DNA of 6,225 bases, from assembly GCA_020849195.1 (NCBI GenBank), contig JADLGT010000173.1:1-6225 (forward strand). Direction: 5' to 3'. The notes below the pieces were generated by a model. That model searched no databases, had not been told where the DNA came from, and saw only the letters and a program-made list of their open reading frames with translations. This document shows positions 1 to 6,225 of the stretch, piece by piece (position 1 is the first letter of the stretch; every line of letters begins with the position of its first letter). This stretch comes from Bacteroidia bacterium. GTDB lineage: Bacteria > Bacteroidota > Bacteroidia > JABDFU01. A program made the position numbers and the translations under genes.

Positions 1-603
1 GGGGGCATTATAGTGTTGACAACCAACTACATGCACTGTCAAAATATGCGGCTAAACCCTGACAGGGCAATTGAAGCATGGGAATACTTAAAAAAAATAA
101 TTAACTCAAATACTTATTCAACGTCCGGGCTTCTTACCTTGTACGACAACCTATCTGATTCGTACCTATTAAAAGGTCTTTACAGAAAAGCCTTGCGTAG
201 CATCAATAAAATACTAATGATTAAAACAAGTAACAGATTAGACATTCAAAAAAACAGCCGCATGTTACAATTGCTAGTTCATTACCAGTTGGGGCATTAT
301 GATATTTTGCCCGCTCTTTCAAAACATACTTTACACTGGATTACACAAAATGCAACTGTAACTCCATTCGACACGATTGTTTTAAACACTTTCAAAGACA
401 GTTTAAACAAAAAAGTTTCAAAAGCTGAAGAGGTAAAAATACTTCGTCGAATTAAAAATGAAATCGCTTTATTAAAAACAGATTTTATAAAAGAAGAAAG
501 CACTTACATTACCTGGCACATCGCATGGATTGATTCAAAAATATTGATGAAACCATTAATTGAAATACTAAAACAGACACCTTATAAAACAATGCTCAGA
601 TAA
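1..603 (+). CDS. C-terminal part of a helical-repeat (TPR-like) protein, 5' end outside window
   Basis: The reading frame is open to the left edge: the four codons before the GTG at 13 are all sense, so the gene almost certainly begins upstream and GTG 13 or ATG 31 need not be the start. It ends with TAA at 601-603. The protein is almost wholly helical. Residues about 40-70, counted from GTG 13, have TPR spacing: a Leu/Tyr-rich helix (YDNLSDSYLLKG) followed by a basic one (YRKALRSINKIL). The next part (RLDIQKNSRMLQLLVHYQLG) resembles the conserved C-terminal region of large Bacteroidota TPR proteins of unknown role; this comes from memory of the family, not a search. No signal peptide, membrane segment or catalytic motif is visible in the part present. 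It converges on the thiolase gene with only 26 bases between the stops and no obvious terminator hairpin. I cannot assign a specific function; a protein-interaction scaffold is the usual inference for such repeats. Confidence 0.7.
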   Translation, partial: GGIIVLTTNYMHCQNMRLNPDRAIEAWEYLKKIINSNTYSTSGLLTLYDNLSDSYLLKGLYRKALRSINKILMIKTSNRLDIQKNSRMLQLLVHYQLGHYDILPALSKHTLHWITQNATVTPFDTIVLNTFKDSLNKKVSKAEEVKILRRIKNEIALLKTDFIKEESTYITWHIAWIDSKILMKPLIEILKQTPYKTMLR

Positions 604-629
604 TCTATAACTAAAAATGTTTGCAAAAA

Positions 630-1808
630 TTAATTCAACATTTCAAAGATACCTGCTGCTCCCTGTCCGGTGCCCACACACATGGTAACCATGCCGTACT
701 TCTTTTTGCGCCGCGTTAGTTCGTTAAAAATTTGAACAGAAAGTTTTGCTCCGGTACAACCCAAGGGGTGACCAAGCGAAATAGCTCCGCCGTTTACATT
801 TATAATATTTTCGTTTAAGCCAAGTGTACGTATTACTGCAAGCGATTGAGATGCGAAGGCTTCGTTTAGTTCTATAAGATCTATTTGATCTTGTTTCATG
901 CCGGCAATTTTCAAAGCTTTAGGTATGGCAGCTATTGGCCCAATTCCCATAACCCGCGGAGGAACACCTGCTGCTGCGTACGACACAAGTTTTGCAATAG
1001 GTTTCAGGTTGTTTTCTTTCATAAATTTTTCGCTAACCACCATTACGAAAGCTGCTCCGTCTGATGTTTGGGAAGAGTTGCCGGCAGTAACGCTTCCTTT
1101 TGCTGCAAATACGGGTTTAAGTTTGGCAAGTGCTTCAATATTGGTGTCGGCACGCGCCCCTTCATCAGTATCTACGGTGTATTCACGATTTTTTTTCTTA
1201 CCGCTTTCGTCCACATACGTTTCGATAATTTTTATCGGAACAATTTCATTTTTAAATTTTCCATCCTTAATGGCTGCAACAGCTTTAATGTGCGAGTTCA
1301 GCGAAAATTTATCCTGATCTTCCCGAGAAACCTTGTATTCATTAGCTACGGCTTCGGCCGTTAATCCCATTCCCCAATAGTAATCGGGGTGGGCGAGGGC
1401 CACATCGGCATGTGGAATAATGCGCCATCCGCCCATGGGTATAAGGCTCATGCTTTCGGCTCCGCCTGCAATAATGCAATCGGCTTGTCCTGCATTTATT
1501 TTGAATGATGCCATAGCAATGGTTTCCAGTCCGGATGAGCAATAGCGATTAACTGTAACGCCCGGCACCTTTTCGGTGTTTAGTGCACGCAACGAAATGA
1601 AGCGGGCAAAGTTCATTCCTTGTTCCGCTTCGGGCATAGCGTTGCCTACAATTAAATCATCAATTTGTTCGGGGGCTACATTGGGCACCGACTGCATAAG
1701 ATGTTTAATTACATTAACTGCTAAATCATCGGGTCTGGTGAAACGAAATCCACCTCTGGTGGCCTTGCCTACCGCTGTGCGAAAACCTGTTACAATGTAT
1801 GCGTTCAT
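630..1808 (-). CDS. fadA: Acetyl-CoA C-acyltransferase (3-ketoacyl-CoA thiolase), FadA type
   Basis: Thiolase that cleaves 3-ketoacyl-CoA with free CoA, giving acetyl-CoA and an acyl-CoA two carbons shorter; the last step of beta-oxidation, in the cytoplasm. At 392 residues it is the normal length for the family. The nucleophilic cysteine is Cys90 in the motif NRYCSSGLETI. The other active-site motifs are NEAF at 315-318, GHPLG at 346-350 (His347) and CVGTGQG at 377-383 (Cys377, the acid/base cysteine). The N-terminus (MNAYIVTGFRTAVGK) fits the usual thiolase start, supporting ATG at 1806-1808; no Shine-Dalgarno precedes it, as is common in Bacteroidota. It lies downstream of the hydroxyacyl-CoA dehydrogenase/hydratase fusion on the same strand, as fadA follows fadN in Bacillus subtilis. 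The 190-base gap is long for co-transcribed genes, so a separate promoter is possible. A biosynthetic acetoacetyl-CoA thiolase is less likely given the neighbour and the FadA-like sequence. Confidence 0.95.
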   Translation of the reverse strand: MNAYIVTGFRTAVGKATRGGFRFTRPDDLAVNVIKHLMQSVPNVAPEQIDDLIVGNAMPEAEQGMNFARFISLRALNTEKVPGVTVNRYCSSGLETIAMASFKINAGQADCIIAGGAESMSLIPMGGWRIIPHADVALAHPDYYWGMGLTAEAVANEYKVSREDQDKFSLNSHIKAVAAIKDGKFKNEIVPIKIIETYVDESGKKKNREYTVDTDEGARADTNIEALAKLKPVFAAKGSVTAGNSSQTSDGAAFVMVVSEKFMKENNLKPIAKLVSYAAAGVPPRVMGIGPIAAIPKALKIAGMKQDQIDLIELNEAFASQSLAVIRTLGLNENIINVNGGAISLGHPLGCTGAKLSVQIFNELTRRKKKYGMVTMCVGTGQGAAGIFEMLN

Positions 1809-1998
1809 GTTTTTGAGGTATTAGGTACTAAGGGTTGTAAGAGTAAATTTTATTTTTTTTGTTTCTTGTAAATAAAAAGGCATGTTTTGTACTGAGTGAA
1901 TTATAGGGGTCATTGTATTGAGTTATTCTTATTTCTTATCGTATTAATGTGGGCGACTTTATAACTTGAACCTTACGATATAGTGCTTGACCCCCTTT

Positions 1999-4377
1999 TT
2001 AGTTTCTCAGAACTTTTCCCCCAACAATTATACTTTGAAATCTTTCTAAAGTTTTCTTTTCTCCACAAAGCGAAAGGAATGCTTCTCTTTCCAGGTCGAG
2101 CAAATATTGTTCGCTCACCAGCGTTGGTGCTGAGAGGTCGCCTCCGCAAAGTACATACGCCAACTTCTGCGATATCTTCACATCGTGTTCCGAAATATAA
2201 CCACCGCTTTTCATCGAGTCGGCACCCAGGTATGCCAATCCCAATGCCGATTTTCCGAGCACGCGTATGTCTTTTCTATGAACGGGTTTTGTATAGCCTT
2301 CTTTTGCCAGTTCCAAACATTCGGCCTTTGCTTCGGTTAACAAGCGACTGCGCGATACAACTACCATATCTTTACCTTTTCGTAAATAGCCTAAGTTAAA
2401 TGCTTCCTGAGCCGAAGTGGAGACTTGGGCCTGACCTATTGTTAAAAATCGTTGACGAAATGCATTCAGTTCAACATCTCCTTCTTTTATTTCGTCGGAT
2501 AGGCGTACTGCGAACTCTTTTGTTCCGCCGCCACCCGGAATTACACCAACACCAAATTCTACTAGTCCCATATATGTTTCGGCATGAGCAACAACTTTAT
2601 CCGAGTGCATGCTCATTTCACATGCGCCGCCCAGCGCCATGTTGTGAGGGGCAACCACAACCGGTATCGAAGAATAACGAACACGCATCATAGCGTTTTG
2701 AAATGCTTTTATTGCGAAATTCAGTTCGTCCCATTCCTGTTCGGCAGCCATCATAAATATCATTCCAACATTTGCGCCGGCGCTGAAGTTGGCTCCTTCG
2801 TTGGAAATGACGAGTCCGCGAAAATCTTTTTCGGCAATATCAATAGCAGAATTAATACCTCCAATTACTTCCCCTCCAATGGTATTCATTTTAGTATGAA
2901 ACTCGAGGTTGAGTATCCCATCACCAATATCGGTTAGTGTTGTGCCTGAATTTTTCCATACGGTTTTATTTCCTCGTATGTTGTTGAGTAAAATAAAATT
3001 TTCTGTTCCCGGAATAGTTTTGTACGATTTTGAAGTTATGTCGTAGTATTTACGTATTCCATTTTCAATTTTATAGAATGAAGTTGCGCCACTCGAAACC
3101 ATATCGTAAATCCACTTGGCCGGTTTGTTTCCTGCGGCTTCCATATCTTTTAGGGTGTTGGCAATGCCAAGCGTATCCCATGTTTCGAAAGGTCCCAACT
3201 CCCAACCAAAACCGGCACACATGGCTGCGTCAATTCTATAAAGCTCGTCTGATATTTCGGGAATACGATTTGAAACATAAGCAAACAGCCCGAAAAACAT
3301 GGAGCGATAAAATTCTCCGGCTTTGTCTTTTCCACTAATCAATACTTTCATTCGCTCATGGAGATTATCAATAAGTTTTGTGGCTTCGAGAGTAGCAAAT
3401 TTTACTTTTACCGATGGTTTGTATTCAAGTGTTTTAAGGTCGAGTGCATGTATTTCACTTTTTCCTCCTTGAACTTTAACTTTTTTAAAAAAACCTTGTT
3501 CGGTTTTAGCACCCAGCCATTTGTTTTCTACCATTTTTGCAATAAATCCGGGAATTGCAAACTCAGCTTTAGCTTCGACATTCGGACAACTTGTTGCAAC
3601 TCCATTTGCAACGTGTACCAAGGTGTCTAATCCAACAACATCGCATGTTCTGAAAGTAGCCGACTTAGGGCGACCAAGAACCGGACCTGTAAGTTTATCT
3701 ACTTCTTCAATGGATAATCCCATTTTTTCCACAAGGTGAAATAGACTCATGATGCCATAAACCCCAATGCGGTTGGCAATAAATGCAGGCGTGTCTTTAC
3801 AATGAACTGTTGTTTTTCCTAAATACAATTCGCCGTACTGCATTAAAAACTCAACCACGTCGGGCGATGTTTTAGGCGTTGGAATAATTTCAAGAAGTTT
3901 TAAATAACGCGGCGGATTAAAAAAATGTGTTCCGCAAAAATGTTTTTGAAAATCGTCGCTACGGTCTTCATTCATCAGATGAATCGGTATGCCCGAAGTA
4001 TTTGAAGTAATGAGTGTTCCCGGAGTGCGGTATTTTTCAACGCTTTCAAAAATATTTTTTTTAATATCAAGTCGTTCAACAACCACTTCAATAATCCAAT
4101 CGCATCCGGCTATTTCTTTCATCTTGTCGTCAAAATTTCCGGTCGTAATTCGGTTCGCAAACGATTTTGAATAGATGGGAGAAGGGTTTGATTTTAGTGC
4201 AAAGGCAAGCGCATCGTTCACTATTTTATTTCGAGATTTTTTATCGGCGACGGCATCTTTCGGAACGATGTCAAGTAATAAAACTTCCAATCCAATATTT
4301 GCAAAATGGCAGGCAATGCGTGAACCCATTACGCCCGAGCCCAACACTGCAACTTTTTTAATGATACGTTTGCTCAT
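1999..4377 (-). CDS. fadN: 3-hydroxyacyl-CoA dehydrogenase / enoyl-CoA hydratase fusion (FadN type)
   Basis: Bifunctional beta-oxidation enzyme: the hydratase hydrates trans-2-enoyl-CoA, and the dehydrogenase oxidises the L-3-hydroxyacyl-CoA with NAD. Domain order is dehydrogenase first, hydratase second, the reverse of E. coli FadB and the same as B. subtilis FadN (about 790 residues; here 792). Residues 8-38 form the Rossmann start with GSGVMG at 13-18. Dehydrogenase active-site candidates are Ser125 in TSNTSG, His151 in THFFNPP, Glu163 in LLEIIP and Asn202 in ANRIG. About 206-400 is the helical dehydrogenase C-domain. The crotonase domain spans about 480-690: FSAGAN (531-536) forms part of the oxyanion hole, and the two catalytic glutamates are Glu587 in GGACEMSM and Glu607 in GLVEFGVGVIPGGGGT. 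Residues 700-792 are a mostly helical tail. Start ATG 4375-4377 gives the normal N-terminus right before the Rossmann fold. It precedes the thiolase gene, so their products act in succession. Nothing looks broken. Confidence 0.96.
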   Translation of the reverse strand: MSKRIIKKVAVLGSGVMGSRIACHFANIGLEVLLLDIVPKDAVADKKSRNKIVNDALAFALKSNPSPIYSKSFANRITTGNFDDKMKEIAGCDWIIEVVVERLDIKKNIFESVEKYRTPGTLITSNTSGIPIHLMNEDRSDDFQKHFCGTHFFNPPRYLKLLEIIPTPKTSPDVVEFLMQYGELYLGKTTVHCKDTPAFIANRIGVYGIMSLFHLVEKMGLSIEEVDKLTGPVLGRPKSATFRTCDVVGLDTLVHVANGVATSCPNVEAKAEFAIPGFIAKMVENKWLGAKTEQGFFKKVKVQGGKSEIHALDLKTLEYKPSVKVKFATLEATKLIDNLHERMKVLISGKDKAGEFYRSMFFGLFAYVSNRIPEISDELYRIDAAMCAGFGWELGPFETWDTLGIANTLKDMEAAGNKPAKWIYDMVSSGATSFYKIENGIRKYYDITSKSYKTIPGTENFILLNNIRGNKTVWKNSGTTLTDIGDGILNLEFHTKMNTIGGEVIGGINSAIDIAEKDFRGLVISNEGANFSAGANVGMIFMMAAEQEWDELNFAIKAFQNAMMRVRYSSIPVVVAPHNMALGGACEMSMHSDKVVAHAETYMGLVEFGVGVIPGGGGTKEFAVRLSDEIKEGDVELNAFRQRFLTIGQAQVSTSAQEAFNLGYLRKGKDMVVVSRSRLLTEAKAECLELAKEGYTKPVHRKDIRVLGKSALGLAYLGADSMKSGGYISEHDVKISQKLAYVLCGGDLSAPTLVSEQYLLDLEREAFLSLCGEKKTLERFQSIIVGGKVLRN

Positions 4378-4422
4378 AAACAGGGTAAATTTAATTTATG
4401 GAATACTACAATTAATAGTGAG

Positions 4423-4458
4423 GTAAATATAGTTAAAATTCGGGGGGGTGTACATCAA
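4423..4458 (-). promoter_or_regulatory. Possible Bacteroidota-type promoter of fadN
   Basis: On the minus strand, TATATTTAC (4431-4423) lies about 45 bases before the fadN start and resembles the Bacteroidota -7 element TAnnTTTG. A TTG (4458-4456) sits upstream, but the 24-base spacer is longer than the usual 19-21 or so, and the -7 box lacks the final G. The position is right and the match is imperfect, so this is only a candidate. Confidence 0.3.
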
Positions 4459-4477
4459 ATTCTATTGTAATGCCCCC
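4444..4477. repeat. Imperfect G/C-run inverted repeat upstream of fadN
   Basis: GGGGGTGTACA (4444-4454) and TGTAATGCCCCC (4466-4477) can pair through GGGGG/CCCCC and ACA/TGT around an 11-base loop, with a mismatch or bulge between the two stems. The runs stand out in very AT-rich intergenic DNA. The element lies between the methyltransferase remnant and fadN, overlapping the upstream part of the candidate promoter. It could end minus-strand transcripts from the remnant (an AT-rich stretch, GAATTTTAAC, follows), act as an operator, or be debris from a mobile element. The sequence does not decide between these. Confidence 0.35.
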
Positions 4478-4517
4478 ATTTCTTAGGACAGGAATAAAGG
4501 TAAGTTAAGTTTGTTTT

Positions 4518-4973
4518 TTATATTTCTTTTTGCCCAATCTTAATTTTTCTTGAATTCCCAACTCTATCTTTTACAAAATTTTCATCTCTAATGTAAATAG
4601 TATTGTGATTTCCATATGATGGAATTGGAGTGATTTCCCTATTAAATGGATCGTATTTGTATGTTTGAAACCCTAAACTAAGGAGGTTCTTGTGGATTAA
4701 TTGTTCATCATAACCATAGCGATTTCCCGATCCATTTAATTCAATAATTATTGCTTTTAAGTTTTCATTTGATAAAATATTTTTTGCTCCTTTCAGAACT
4801 TCAGTCTCAAAACCTTCTACATCAATTTTAATTAGCAGTGGGATAAGCGTTGTAATTTCGTCCATTTTCTTAATTGTTACATCTATTGTATCAGCCTCTC
4901 CCTCAGTAGCTACATGGTTTACGGTGTCAAGAGATTTTGTAAACCTTATAGTTCCAAAATTGTTACCAATAGT
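4518..4973 (-). pseudogene. FkbM-family methyltransferase, C-terminal remnant lacking its 5' end
   Basis: FkbM-family enzymes are SAM-dependent methyltransferases, often linked to modification of sugars in polysaccharide or natural-product clusters. The hallmark is IDVEGFETEVLKGA, just after the ATG at 4863-4865. The end of the fragment (NTIYIRDENFVKDRV and then GQKEI before the TAA at 4518-4520) also looks like a normal FkbM C-terminus. The ATG at 4865 is not the true start. The same frame stays open another 36 codons upstream to 4973, and those codons still read like the family (GNNFGTIRFTKSLDTVNHV). An in-frame TAA at 4974-4976 then stops it, exactly where similarity ends. About 151 residues remain of a protein normally near 230-290, and most of the SAM-binding fold is missing, so it should be inactive. 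A short 115-residue ORF could still be translated from 4865. Upstream of the break lies the tail of an unrelated gene on the other strand. Confidence 0.75.
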
Positions 4974-4979
4974 TTATAT

Positions 4980-5111
4980 CTCGACTGGGATGGTCGCGCC
5001 AACAATGGAGACGAGGTTGCCCAACAAGATGTTTATGTTTGGAAGGTTGCACTTACCGACGTGTTTGATATTGACCATGCTTATGTAGGGCATGTAACCT
5101 TAGTGAAGTAA
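4980..5111 (+). pseudogene. C-terminal tail of a T9SS type B sorting / gliding-motility-associated domain protein (remnant)
   Basis: About 43 codons ending in TAA at 5109-5111 match the end of the gliding-motility-associated C-terminal (CHU_C / T9SS type B sorting) domain: DWDGRANNGDEV, then QQDVYVWKVALTDVF, then YVGHVTLVK. In intact proteins this domain directs large surface or secreted proteins through the type IX system across the outer membrane. Here only its last half remains. The frame continues left to an ATG at 4914, but the residues from 4914 to about 4979 are antisense to the methyltransferase remnant and show no family likeness, so a 65-residue ORF starting there would be a chance fusion. 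No signal peptide or body of the parent protein is present. The fragment is evidence that the host has a type IX system, but is itself most likely non-functional. Confidence 0.7.
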
Positions 5112-5165
5112 GCGCTGTATATTGTGTTGTACGGATGTTATTCCTGAGATTAGCCGACTAAACTG

Positions 5166-6053
5166 CTAACGCAAAATTTGAGTGGAGCGACTATGTTTCC
5201 ATCTGCGATGCGACCACAACCATGTTTCGGGCTGTTGCTTAATAAGTTCTTCTAATTTTTTAGTGTGCCATTCGCTTATGTAACCACTGTGAGTTTTTGA
5301 GGGGTCGTCTATCACATCTTCGACTTGAATTTTATAGTAGCCTCTTTTTATACGAATAACATTAATATAAATTACCGGATAATTAAATCGTGCTGCCATT
5401 AATTCTGTCCCTTTAAATACAGGCGTATCCTGATTGAGAAAATTTGTCCAGTGTGCATTTTCGGGAGGCGGAGTTTGATCAGCAATAAAGGCAGTTGCCG
5501 TACATTCATTTTTATTTTTTGTCATTTGCCTGAATGTATCTTTCATAGCTATAAGTCCATTGCCAAAACGCGTACGTATTTTTACAATAAGTGTATTAAA
5601 ATAAATATTTTCGAGCGGGTGATAAATAATATTCAAGTGGTGTTTACATTGTAAGGCAAATGAGTTGCCTGCCCATTCCCAGTTGCCCAAATGTCCCAAT
5701 ACAATTATTGCACTTTTATTTTGTTCATAATAATTATTAAAAACAGATACGGTTTCTTCCGTCATATAACAATGTTCTAATGCTTTTTTCCGGCTTATTG
5801 TAAGTGTTTTAAACGTTTCAAGTATTAGGTCGCAGAGGTAACGGAAATAGGTCTTGCAAATACATCTAATTTCCTTTTCAGGTTTTTCAGGAAAAGAATT
5901 ACGCAAATTGGTATAAATTATTTTTTTTCTGTAGCCAATTACGTAATACAAAACAATAAACATAAAATTAGAAATGCCGTACAGCAGCCAAAACGGACAC
6001 AACGAGATAAGATAAATAAATGGTAATGCTATATAATAAACGAGCCGCTTCAT
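5166..6053 (-). CDS. Lysophospholipid / lipid A biosynthesis acyltransferase (LpxL/HtrB-like)
   Basis: Inner-membrane acyltransferase of the LpxL/HtrB superfamily, which moves a fatty acyl chain, usually from acyl-ACP, onto lipid A or a related lipid. The 295 residues are normal for the family. Residues 1-40 are strongly hydrophobic and form one or two membrane segments, followed by a basic stretch (YRKKIIYTNLRNSFP). The catalytic HX4E motif is His121-Glu126 in VLGHLGNWEW. Further family blocks are FIADQTPPP (189-197), TPVFKGTELMA (210-220, substrate-binding region) and a C-terminal TWLWSHRRWKH (277-287) of the kind typical of LpxL-like proteins. The start is ATG 6051-6053 in an AT-rich leader without a Shine-Dalgarno. 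The gene stands alone: convergent with the T9SS remnant at its 3' end, and separated from the next minus-strand gene by a terminator. Which acyl position or lipid it modifies cannot be told; ornithine-lipid or other O-acyl transfer is an alternative. Confidence 0.9.
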   Translation of the reverse strand: MKRLVYYIALPFIYLISLCPFWLLYGISNFMFIVLYYVIGYRKKIIYTNLRNSFPEKPEKEIRCICKTYFRYLCDLILETFKTLTISRKKALEHCYMTEETVSVFNNYYEQNKSAIIVLGHLGNWEWAGNSFALQCKHHLNIIYHPLENIYFNTLIVKIRTRFGNGLIAMKDTFRQMTKNKNECTATAFIADQTPPPENAHWTNFLNQDTPVFKGTELMAARFNYPVIYINVIRIKRGYYKIQVEDVIDDPSKTHSGYISEWHTKKLEELIKQQPETWLWSHRRWKHSRSTQILR

Positions 6054-6058
6054 AATTA

Positions 6059-6080
6059 ATTTATTCGCGATATTTATTCG
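6059..6080. repeat. 9-base direct repeat just upstream of the acyltransferase start
   Basis: ATTTATTCG occurs at 6059-6067 and again at 6072-6080 (CGAATAAAT on the coding strand), 13 bases apart and 5-27 bases before the start codon. It falls in the likely 5' leader or ribosome-entry region. It could be chance in AT-rich DNA. Confidence 0.3.
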
Positions 6081-6097
6081 AAATTTTTAGTTGAACT

Positions 6098-6110
6098 TGT
6101 AGAATCTACA
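6098..6110. promoter_or_regulatory. Perfect palindrome TGTAGA-A-TCTACA, possible operator
   Basis: A perfect 6+6 palindrome with a one-base centre lies about 45 bases upstream of the acyltransferase start, where a promoter would be expected. The coding strand also repeats TGTAG just upstream. The symmetry fits a dimeric regulator's binding site, but no regulator or known consensus can be named. A clear TAnnTTTG -7 box is not seen next to it. Confidence 0.25.
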
Positions 6111-6129
6111 TAGAGCTACACAATAGCCT

Positions 6130-6161
6130 AAAAACAACACAGCCCCTAAAGAAGGGGCTGT
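6130..6161 (-). terminator. Intrinsic terminator of the minus-strand gene entering from the right
   Basis: An 8-base-pair perfect stem, ACAGCCCC (6139-6146) with GGGGCTGT (6154-6161), closes a 7-base loop. On the minus strand it is followed by GTTGTTTTT, the U-rich tract of a Rho-independent terminator. The plus-strand side has no T-run, so it points to minus-strand transcription. It lies 21 bases after the stop codon at 6183-6185 and separates that gene from the acyltransferase. Confidence 0.8.
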
Positions 6162-6182
6162 TATGAAAGAAAATTATTCAAT

Positions 6183-6225
6183 TTATTTTGTGCTTTTTTT
6201 CTCGTAACGCTTTTTAAATTTATCA
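6183..6225 (-). CDS. rpmE2: C-terminal end of a gene entering from the right edge, possibly ribosomal protein L31 type B
   Basis: On the minus strand, 13 codons (DKFKKRYEKKSTK) run from the right edge to TAA at 6183-6185, followed closely by an intrinsic terminator, as expected for the true 3' end of a gene. The peptide is very basic and resembles the end of type B L31 ribosomal proteins, which in Bacteroidota finish with a motif like GRVDKFxxRY plus a lysine-rich tail. L31 is a small protein of the large ribosomal subunit. The assignment rests on 13 residues and is tentative; that a gene ends here is firmer than its identity. Confidence 0.45.
   Translation of the reverse strand, partial: DKFKKRYEKKSTK

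Noticed and set aside
1..10. GGGGGCATTA at the left edge also occurs on the minus strand at 4477-4468
   Set aside because: Only ten bases match and the flanks differ after that, so it does not support a repeat or a mobile-element end on its own.
297..503. Minus-strand 68-codon frame inside the TPR-like gene
   Set aside because: Shadow of an AT-rich plus-strand gene; no motif and no sign of a separate gene.
898..1364. Plus-strand open frames of 98-139 codons inside the thiolase gene
   Set aside because: They are antisense to a gene with clear catalytic motifs, and their translations are low-complexity (Phe/Ser/Ala-rich) with no recognisable domain.
1983..2937. Plus-strand open frames (97-138 codons) opposite the hydratase half of fadN
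   Set aside because: Antisense shadows of strongly conserved coding sequence; no family likeness.
3030..4426. Plus-strand open frames opposite the dehydrogenase half of fadN, some running into the upstream region
   Set aside because: Antisense shadows rich in Phe, Cys and Arg; they follow the codon pattern of the real gene.
5451..5654. Plus-strand 67-codon frame inside the acyltransferase gene
   Set aside because: Antisense to the catalytic region of an intact gene; no recognisable features.
6139..6161. Terminator read as acting on a plus-strand transcript
   Set aside because: The plus-strand side of the stem is followed by TATGAAAGAAAA, with no T-tract, and no plus-strand gene leads into it.
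1..6225. CRISPR array, tRNA or rRNA gene, or riboswitch
   Set aside because: No regularly spaced repeats, tRNA-like cloverleaf segments or rRNA-like conserved stretches were seen on reading; the intergenic spaces are short and AT-rich.

Overview
The window looks like chromosomal DNA from a Bacteroidota (Bacteroidetes) bacterium. The evidence is the AT-rich composition, start codons without Shine-Dalgarno sequences, the tail of a type IX secretion (T9SS type B / gliding-motility) sorting domain, a Bacteroidota-type helical-repeat protein, and a lipid A-type acyltransferase of the form common in that phylum. Genus cannot be told from the sequence.

Layout, left to right. (1) Bases 1-603, plus strand: the C-terminal end of a helical, TPR-like protein whose start lies off the left edge. 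(2) Bases 630-4377, minus strand: a two-gene fatty-acid beta-oxidation unit. It is transcribed from a 3-hydroxyacyl-CoA dehydrogenase/enoyl-CoA hydratase fusion (FadN type, dehydrogenase half first) into a 3-ketoacyl-CoA thiolase (FadA type). Together they cover the last three steps of the beta-oxidation spiral; the acyl-CoA dehydrogenase for the first step is not in the window. All catalytic residues expected for the three activities can be seen. (3) Bases 4378-5165: a scrambled stretch. It holds a G/C-run hairpin, the C-terminal part of an FkbM-family methyltransferase (minus strand) and the last 43 codons of a T9SS-sorted protein (plus strand). Both remnants have lost their 5' ends, and those broken ends meet within a few bases of each other near 4975-4980. 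(4) Bases 5166-6053, minus strand: an intact LpxL/HtrB-like lysophospholipid (lipid A) acyltransferase. (5) Bases 6130-6225: a minus-strand intrinsic terminator behind a 13-codon tail that resembles the C-terminus of type B ribosomal protein L31.

The main metabolic theme is fatty-acid degradation, with a membrane-lipid acyltransferase as a separate unit. The most unusual point is the head-to-head junction of two truncated genes, which implies a deletion, inversion or insertion scar, or an assembly join. I found no clear undescribed system: the intact genes belong to known families.
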